NCBI GenBank assembly: GCA_017960475.1
Contig: JAGCZH010000018.1
Span: 1 to 64,000, forward strand
DNA from: Bacteroidales bacterium
GTDB lineage: Bacteria; Bacteroidota; Bacteroidia; Bacteroidales; P3
DNA: 64,000 nucleotides
Reading direction: 5' to 3'
A program made the translations under genes and the position numbers. The first letter of the stretch is position 1. Every line of letters begins with the position of its first letter. The notes under the pieces are model-generated. The model did not search any database and was not told where the DNA came from. It saw only the letters and a program-made list of their open reading frames with translations. Below, piece after piece: positions 58,864 through 64,000 of the stretch.

Positions 58864-61209
58864 ATGAAATTCAAACTCTTTTTAATAGCGACCCTGTTTT
58901 TTTACTTCATGGCTTCCTTCGAGGCTAAGTCGCAAGTCAGAGCAAAGACAACGGACAGCGTCGATGCCATTCATTACGATTTGCATTTGGACATTGGCAA
59001 TAAGGCCTACCACCGCATGGAAGGGTGGACAACCGTAACTTTGCGAATTGTCACCAATGTCGACACTATCGGGTTGGAGCTATGTCCATCCGATGTCGAC
59101 TCTGTGCTTGTCGACGGTGTGGCTACGCCATTCTCCTTCAATCCCTCCCAGCGGATGTTAAGAATACCTTGCAACGCCCATGCCGGCGACACCGTCGCTG
59201 TCTCTGTATATTACAGCAAAGGAGGCAGCGTTATGGCGGAAGGCTGGGGCGGCTTTTATTTTGACGAAAACATATATTATAATTTAGGTATAGCATTGTA
59301 CGAGTATCCGCACAATGTTGGCAAGGCATGGTTCCCGTGCCGCGACAATTTCACCGACAAGGCGACGTATAGTTTCCATATCACCGCCAAGCCAGGCTGG
59401 AAGGCTATATGCACAGGCTTGTTGGATACCGTTGAATACCATGCTGACGGCAGTAGCACATGGAATTGGGAGCTGTCGAGGCAAACACCCACCTATCTGG
59501 TAGGTGTCGCTGTGGCGCCGTTTCATGTGATAGAGAGGAGTTTTCAGGGGGAGAATGCTGTCTATCCAGCCATGTTGGGCTTTTTGAACCATGACAGCAC
59601 AGGGGTGTGGAATGCCTATAGTCATATGAGCAAGGTGATACCCGCCTTTGAGAGATGTTTCGGTCCATACCTATGGGACAGGGTGGGCTATGTGTCAACA
59701 CCCAAGGGCTCTATGGAGCATGTGGGCAACATCGCGTTCACAACAATTTGTATGGCTTCGCAGGATGAGGCGTGCCTTGCCACAATGTCACATGAGTTCG
59801 CCCACTCATGGTTTGGCAATCTGGTGACATGTGCCACCAATAACGATATGTGGATAAATGAAGGAGGGGCCTCTTTCTGTGAGGAGGTCGCCGTGGAGGC
59901 GATATATGCCGACAGCGATCCGCAGAGATACAGATACTATGCCCGTGAGAACCTGTACGATGTTTTGACGAGGACACATGTGCGTGATGATGGATTCAAG
60001 CCTTTGTACGGGCAGACGCCGAGATACACATACGGTTCGACGGTATACAATAAGGGGGCTACGGTGTGGCATTCGCTTAGGGGCTACCTTGGTGACACGC
60101 TTTTTTACGCCTCATTACATACACTATTCGAGCGTTGTGCTTTCGGCAACATAGACTCCTGGCAGCTTCGCGACAGCTTGTCGCTATACAGCGGGGTGGA
60201 TCTCACCGACTTTTTCGATTTCCATGTCTTCAATCCAGGCTTTATAGACTATGTCGTGGACTCTTTGCATAATGAAGGTCAGACTACCACTATAGCTATA
60301 CGTCAAAAGAGTTATGGCACAGACGCTATTGCCAGAGGCAACAAAGTAATGGTAACATTTGTCTCCCCCAATGGCGTAAAGGCCAGCCGGCAGTTGACTT
60401 TTGACGAAGAGGCGGTCAGCGCCACTTTTGAGCTTCCTTTCGCGCCTTTGTATGCCGTTGTCAACTATGACGACAGGCTCTCGTTGGCATCTCTGGGCAA
60501 TGAGCAGACAACGAGAGAGAGGGGGAGGATAAATATGGATGATGTGCATTTTGCCGCCAATATTAATTCCATAGATGCCGGTGATAGCATTTGGATGTAT
60601 GTCGTCCATCACTGGTCACGCCCAGACAGTATCAACCGTGGCAATTTCATGCGCTTTGCCAAACATTTCTGGACAGTGAGCACTATAGCCTCAGAAAGTG
60701 CAAAGATAGCTGGACGTTTCCACTATTCCACCATAGGACTCACTGCCCTTGACAAGGACTTCATATCCTCGTCGTCGGAGTTTGGCTTGGTGCGTTTGGT
60801 GTACAGAGAGCACGCAGGTCTCGAATGGAGAGAGGTCTCGTCGCTGAACACTGGTAGCGCCGGTGAGGGCTATTTTGTCTACAACAATCTTAAGCCTGGT
60901 GAGTATACTCTGGCTATGGTAGACACAAGTTATGTGGGTGTTACAGAACCTATAAAATATAATGGCAAGTCCGTACGAGTCTGCCCCAATCCCACTTCAG
61001 GCAGTATCAGTATTGTCACTGATGAGCCAGGCGAGATTCTCAATGTTGAGATTGTCGATGTCGCAGGTCGTAAAGTGATGAAATCTCGACAAGTCGTTAG
61101 CGGAGAACAACTGGTGTTGGATCTGCCTACTGGCGTGTATATGGTGAATGTCAGGAATGAAGACACCGGTGAAAGAAGTTCAATAAAAATGAACTTTAAG
61201 AAAAATTAA
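58864..61209 (+). CDS. M1-family metallopeptidase with T9SS sorting domain
   Basis: The signal peptide is MKFKLFLIATLFFYFMASFE ending near AKSQ. The zinc site is HEFAH at residues 310-314 with the third ligand Glu333 (HExxH-18-E). The substrate motif reads GSMEH where most M1 aminopeptidases have GxMEN. The last 75 residues or so (VRVCPNPTSGSISI onward) form a type-A T9SS sorting domain, so the enzyme should be exported to the surface or secreted. From 58864 it has 781 residues. It probably feeds on peptides. The ECF sigma gene follows after 40 bases. Confidence 0.93.
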   Translation: MKFKLFLIATLFFYFMASFEAKSQVRAKTTDSVDAIHYDLHLDIGNKAYHRMEGWTTVTLRIVTNVDTIGLELCPSDVDSVLVDGVATPFSFNPSQRMLRIPCNAHAGDTVAVSVYYSKGGSVMAEGWGGFYFDENIYYNLGIALYEYPHNVGKAWFPCRDNFTDKATYSFHITAKPGWKAICTGLLDTVEYHADGSSTWNWELSRQTPTYLVGVAVAPFHVIERSFQGENAVYPAMLGFLNHDSTGVWNAYSHMSKVIPAFERCFGPYLWDRVGYVSTPKGSMEHVGNIAFTTICMASQDEACLATMSHEFAHSWFGNLVTCATNNDMWINEGGASFCEEVAVEAIYADSDPQRYRYYARENLYDVLTRTHVRDDGFKPLYGQTPRYTYGSTVYNKGATVWHSLRGYLGDTLFYASLHTLFERCAFGNIDSWQLRDSLSLYSGVDLTDFFDFHVFNPGFIDYVVDSLHNEGQTTTIAIRQKSYGTDAIARGNKVMVTFVSPNGVKASRQLTFDEEAVSATFELPFAPLYAVVNYDDRLSLASLGNEQTTRERGRINMDDVHFAANINSIDAGDSIWMYVVHHWSRPDSINRGNFMRFAKHFWTVSTIASESAKIAGRFHYSTIGLTALDKDFISSSSEFGLVRLVYREHAGLEWREVSSLNTGSAGEGYFVYNNLKPGEYTLAMVDTSYVGVTEPIKYNGKSVRVCPNPTSGSISIVTDEPGEILNVEIVDVAGRKVMKSRQVVSGEQLVLDLPTGVYMVNVRNEDTGERSSIKMNFKKN

Positions 61210-61249
61210 CATTTTATTTTCGTCTTTTTCCCTTTTTAGGCACACTTCC

Positions 61250-61813
61250 ATGAGTGTAATGAAATCTCTAGACACAGTAATAGAAGGGTGCAGGAAAGGC
61301 GACCAAGCTATGCAAAGGGAGCTATACGAGCGTTATAGCGCCCGTTTCTATGCTTTGAGTCGTCGTTATGCCAAAGATGACTTTATAGCCAAAGAGATTC
61401 TTGTGGATGGTTTTTTAGAGGTGTTCAACAACATAAAAAAATATAGAGGAGAAGGCTCTTTTGAGGGGTGGATGCACACAATCTTTGTGCGCAAGGCGTC
61501 GGCGAGCTATCACAGGGAGACTTTGTTACCCACATGTCGTGAAGATGAAATTTTAGAGGATATGAAGGCCGAGCAAAACGACATAGACCGTCAGATAGAT
61601 ATAAAAGAGGCGTTTGTGGTGGCGTTAAGGAGGCTTTCAGACGACGACCGCTCGTTGTTTAATGTCATAGCAATTGAGGGCTATTCCTTCCCTGAGGCAT
61701 CGCGATTGTTCGACACACCCCCGACGACTCTGAAATCACGATACTACAAGATAAAGCAAATCCTCGGTGAGGAGCTGAAAATGCAATTGGGGGATAGATA
61801 TTTAAGAGAATGA
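61250..61813 (+). CDS. ECF-type RNA polymerase sigma factor
   Basis: Region 2 is at about residues 25-90 (LYERYSARFYALSRRYAKDD, GSFEGWMHTIFVRKASASYH) and region 4 at about residues 125-180 (LRRLSDDDRSLFNVIAIEGY, SFPEASRLFDTPPTTLKSRY). The length of 187 residues fits the extracytoplasmic-function class. An alternative ATG lies at 61259. The next gene, 41 bases on, codes for a one-TM protein of anti-sigma type, its likely partner. The regulon is unknown; a link to T9SS is suggested by both neighbours. Confidence 0.94.
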   Translation: MSVMKSLDTVIEGCRKGDQAMQRELYERYSARFYALSRRYAKDDFIAKEILVDGFLEVFNNIKKYRGEGSFEGWMHTIFVRKASASYHRETLLPTCREDEILEDMKAEQNDIDRQIDIKEAFVVALRRLSDDDRSLFNVIAIEGYSFPEASRLFDTPPTTLKSRYYKIKQILGEELKMQLGDRYLRE

Positions 61814-61854
61814 ATAAAAGATAGTAATAGGAATAATACGATTTTGATAATACC

Positions 61855-62703
61855 ATGGAAGATATAGAAAAACTGATGAGAGAAACGCTTAAGGATGCCG
61901 AAATGAAGGCACCTGAAGGTGTTTGGAGCGACATAGAGGGTCGTCTTGCCTCAAAGAGTGCGACGCTTAGACGTCTCAGATGGGTGTCTGCGACAGTGGT
62001 TGTCGCCGTAGCGGTCACCACGGCTATCATTATGCTTGGCGGCAATGGGAAAGGCGCTGACACTGCCGTTGTCGCACAGACCTCGATAGCTGATGACGTC
62101 ATAACTGTCAGCGAGCAAGCAAAAGAGGAATCTTTGCCAACAGTAGTGGCTTCAAAAGACGAGACAAAAGTCAATAAAGTCAACTCCGAAACACCGTCAA
62201 CAGTCGAGAAGAGAGACAAAGGGATAGGGGTAAAAGAGATAGAGCCTCAGGTTGTGACACCAAGCAATAACACCAATGCAATTGATGCTCAAAAGAAAAT
62301 GGCATTAAAGACTGCCGATGATGAGGATAAGCATGACCATGTCGATGTCAAAGCGGATAATAAAGAGAAGACTCCTGTCGCTGTTGTGGAGAGCGTGAAA
62401 ACGGACAAAGATAATGGCGAGCCGGAGCCAAAGACCAAACCTCAGGATTTGATTATAAGCATTCCCAATGTCATAACACCCAATGGTGACGGATATAACG
62501 ACTGCTGGCGAATACCCGATTTGGAGCGGTATTCTCATGTCGCGGTACAGATATTCACGGCAAAGAGTCAGCAAATATATTCTTCCAGCGACTATCGTGG
62601 CGATTTTTGCGGCGCTGATCTTCCTGAAGGCAATTATTTCTATGTCATTCGTATACGCGACATCAACTATAGTCGCCGAGGAGTACTTGTAATAAAAAGA
62701 TAA
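61855..62703 (+). CDS. Putative anti-sigma protein with one TM segment and gliding-type (T9SS type-B) C-terminal domain
   Basis: Residues 1-40 (LMRETLKDAEMKAPEGVWSD) show the short AP-x-x-VW-x-x-I-x-x-x-L pattern that I know from Bacteroidota proteins encoded behind ECF sigma genes. RRLRW precedes a single TM segment (VSATVVVAVAVTTAIIMLGG, about residues 44-63), so the N-terminus should be cytosolic. A charged linker of about 130 residues follows. The last 80 or so (VITPNGDGYNDCWRIP to SRRGVLVIKR) form a gliding-motility-type C-terminal domain, the type-B T9SS signal. There is no signal peptide. It may be a membrane anti-sigma factor whose periplasmic end senses T9SS; this is inference. Confidence 0.8.
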   Translation: MEDIEKLMRETLKDAEMKAPEGVWSDIEGRLASKSATLRRLRWVSATVVVAVAVTTAIIMLGGNGKGADTAVVAQTSIADDVITVSEQAKEESLPTVVASKDETKVNKVNSETPSTVEKRDKGIGVKEIEPQVVTPSNNTNAIDAQKKMALKTADDEDKHDHVDVKADNKEKTPVAVVESVKTDKDNGEPEPKTKPQDLIISIPNVITPNGDGYNDCWRIPDLERYSHVAVQIFTAKSQQIYSSSDYRGDFCGADLPEGNYFYVIRIRDINYSRRGVLVIKR

Positions 62704-62706
62704 GCG

Positions 62707-63675
62707 ATGGTGAAGGAAGAGAGATACAGACAGCTATATGCACAGATAAAGAGTGTCGCGGAAGGGGAGAGCGACAGTATTGCCGTTATGGCCAACATGG
62801 CGGCGATGATTCATGATGCTTTTCATTTCTGGTGGACCGGTTTCTATCGTGTTGTTGAAAGAGAGCTTGTGTTGGGACCTTTCCAAGGGCCTCTGGCGTG
62901 TATGCATATAGGCTATGGTCGAGGCGTATGCGGCACAGCGTGGAAAGAGCGTCGCACGGTGGTTGTCCCCGATGTGGAGCAGTTTCCTGGTCATATAGCT
63001 TGCAGCAGCGAGAGCCGTAGCGAGATAGTTGTTCCAGTAGTGCAGAAGGGTGCTGTCGTGGCCGTGCTGGACATCGACAGCCGTGAGCTTGACACTTTCG
63101 ACGACACCGATGCTGAATGGCTTGAGAAGATTGTCGCCCTGCTGCCGCCACTTGGCGGCGAACAGGAAATATATCTTGCCGCCGGTTGCTTCTGGGGTGC
63201 GGAAAAATACCTTAAACTTATAGAAGGTGTAACCTTCACCGAGGTAGGCTTCGCCAACGGCAACGCCGAAAACCCTACTTACAAGGAAGTCTATACCGAT
63301 AATACGGGATATGCCGAGACGGTGCATCTGCGATATAACCCTAATGTGGTGAGCCTACGCTTCCTGCTCGAGATGTACTTCAAGGCCATCGACCCAACCA
63401 GCCTTAACAAGCAGGGCGAGGACGAAGGTACACGCTACCGCACAGGAATCTACTATTGCAATCAGTCTGACCGCGCTATTATTGACGATGTTACGGCTAA
63501 AGAGGCGAAGAAGTACGGATTGCCGTTGCAAGTCGAAGTGGAACCGTTACGCAACTTTTACCGTGCCGAGGAATACCATCAAGACTACCTCGACAAGAAC
63601 CCATCCGGCTACTGCCACCTGCCCGTCGCCCTTTTCGAACTGGCAAAGAAAGCGAAGGATATTGTGCGACAATAA
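62707..63675 (+). CDS. Fusion of free methionine-R-sulfoxide reductase and MsrA (322 aa)
   Basis: Residues 1-150 are a GAF-fold fRMsr: Cys65, Cys75 and Cys99 (in LACMHIGYGRGVCGTAW and FPGHIACSSESRSEIVVPV) have the 10- and 24-residue spacing of the known enzyme's three cysteines. Residues about 155-322 are MsrA, with the catalytic GCFWG (Cys161) and late cysteines in YYCNQSD and PSGYCHLPV. The join LLPPLGGEQEIYLAAGCFWG has no linker. The protein should repair free Met-R-sulfoxide and Met-S-sulfoxide. No signal peptide is seen, so it is cytosolic. It starts 3 bases after the putative anti-sigma gene and is probably in the same operon. Confidence 0.93.
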   Translation: MVKEERYRQLYAQIKSVAEGESDSIAVMANMAAMIHDAFHFWWTGFYRVVERELVLGPFQGPLACMHIGYGRGVCGTAWKERRTVVVPDVEQFPGHIACSSESRSEIVVPVVQKGAVVAVLDIDSRELDTFDDTDAEWLEKIVALLPPLGGEQEIYLAAGCFWGAEKYLKLIEGVTFTEVGFANGNAENPTYKEVYTDNTGYAETVHLRYNPNVVSLRFLLEMYFKAIDPTSLNKQGEDEGTRYRTGIYYCNQSDRAIIDDVTAKEAKKYGLPLQVEVEPLRNFYRAEEYHQDYLDKNPSGYCHLPVALFELAKKAKDIVRQ

Positions 63676-63748
63676 AGCTTTCCGATTTTCAAGCGAAAAA
63701 GACCCTTAAACTTTTTAAATATTTCAAACCCTTTGAACCTTTACTAAA

Positions 63749-64000
63749 ATGTTATGCAGGGGGAAACATATATGGCTGTTGCTATTGTTGTTTGGCTGTG
63801 CCAGTCTGCGCAGCCAGGTCGTCGTCACCCTGCCTTTCTATGATAATTTTGAGAGTTACATTGAAGACTCAACTAGGCAAATCGATGCAACTTATTATTA
63901 TCATCCCGCCTATCATTTCTTCGGTGGCTGGGAAGGCTGTACTCGCGGTTGGGCGGGAAGTATGATTCGAAGGCCTCACATTTTGTTTGCGCCTTACAGC
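63749..64000 (+). CDS. Start of a secreted protein (3' end outside window)
   Basis: The frame is open for 84 codons to the window edge. It begins MLCRGKHIWLLLLLFGCASL and continues RSQVVVTLPFYDNFESYIED. The leader is either a signal peptide ending at RSQ or a lipoprotein signal with Cys18. The phrase F-x-x-N-F-E-S-Y followed by a GGWEGC block is typical of Bacteroidales surface proteins with a lectin-like jelly-roll domain, often T9SS cargo. The family cannot be fixed from the visible part. Heptad-like repeats lie at 63699-63745, just before it. Confidence 0.7.
   Translation, partial: MLCRGKHIWLLLLLFGCASLRSQVVVTLPFYDNFESYIEDSTRQIDATYYYHPAYHFFGGWEGCTRGWAGSMIRRPHILFAPYS

Overview
The window is chromosomal DNA of a member of the Bacteroidales (phylum Bacteroidota), probably from a host-associated anaerobe. 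Support comes from the rplK-rplA-rplJ-rplL-rpoB-rpoC block with the Bacteroidota neighbour DUF3467, promoters with the Bacteroidota -33 TTTG / -7 TAnnTTTG consensus, type IX secretion (T9SS) C-terminal sorting domains, short lipoproteins, and a Bacteroides-type tryptophanase. I cannot fix the family or genus. The second half of the window is ordinary core chromosome.

Region 1 (1-26 kb, all minus strand) is a surface-protein island. It holds two giant secreted proteins built from dozens of Gly-rich (Y/F)GGG repeats. One runs off the left edge (at least 3,509 residues); the other is complete (3,865 residues) and ends in a T9SS sorting domain. Between them lie a remnant-like ORF6N-domain gene, a GLUG-repeat fimbrillin-like lipoprotein and a 59-residue small protein missed by simple ORF finding.

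Region 2 (26-40.3 kb, minus) is the transcription/translation block. In transcription order it contains tRNA-Thr, tRNA-Tyr, tRNA-Gly, tRNA-Thr, tuf, tRNA-Trp, secE, nusG, rplK, rplA, rplJ, rplL, rpoB, rpoC and the DUF3467 gene, which is followed by a strong terminator. A large hairpin sits between rplL and rpoB, where other bacteria carry attenuators.

Region 3 (40.8-51.7 kb) has recR and a NagZ-like GH3 lipoprotein on plus, then on minus ung, an MBL-fold hydrolase, lysS, and a likely operon M23/LysM peptidase-trmD-clpP-dut-DUF1343(NamZ)-lpxK. NagZ-like and NamZ-like enzymes lie about 5 kb apart, which suggests peptidoglycan turnover.

Region 4 (51.8-58.8 kb) has tnaA with a textbook promoter and a structured leader, three small lipoproteins with their own promoter, then YrdC/YciO, a small holin-like membrane protein and panC on plus, and another lipoprotein on minus.

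Region 5 (58.8-64 kb, plus) is a T9SS-flavoured cluster: an M1 metallopeptidase with sorting domain, an ECF sigma factor, a one-TM putative anti-sigma protein carrying a type-B (gliding-type) C-terminal domain, a fusion of free-methionine-R-sulfoxide reductase with MsrA, and the start of a secreted protein.

Throughout, the intergenic DNA carries three kinds of repeats that the genes do not explain: phase-locked 7-bp arrays (one inside lpxK), 8-bp AAAAGGTT-type arrays, and a roughly 110-bp element with a GC-rich palindromic core in three copies. Residue and base positions were read by eye; family names come from motif recognition, not from searches.
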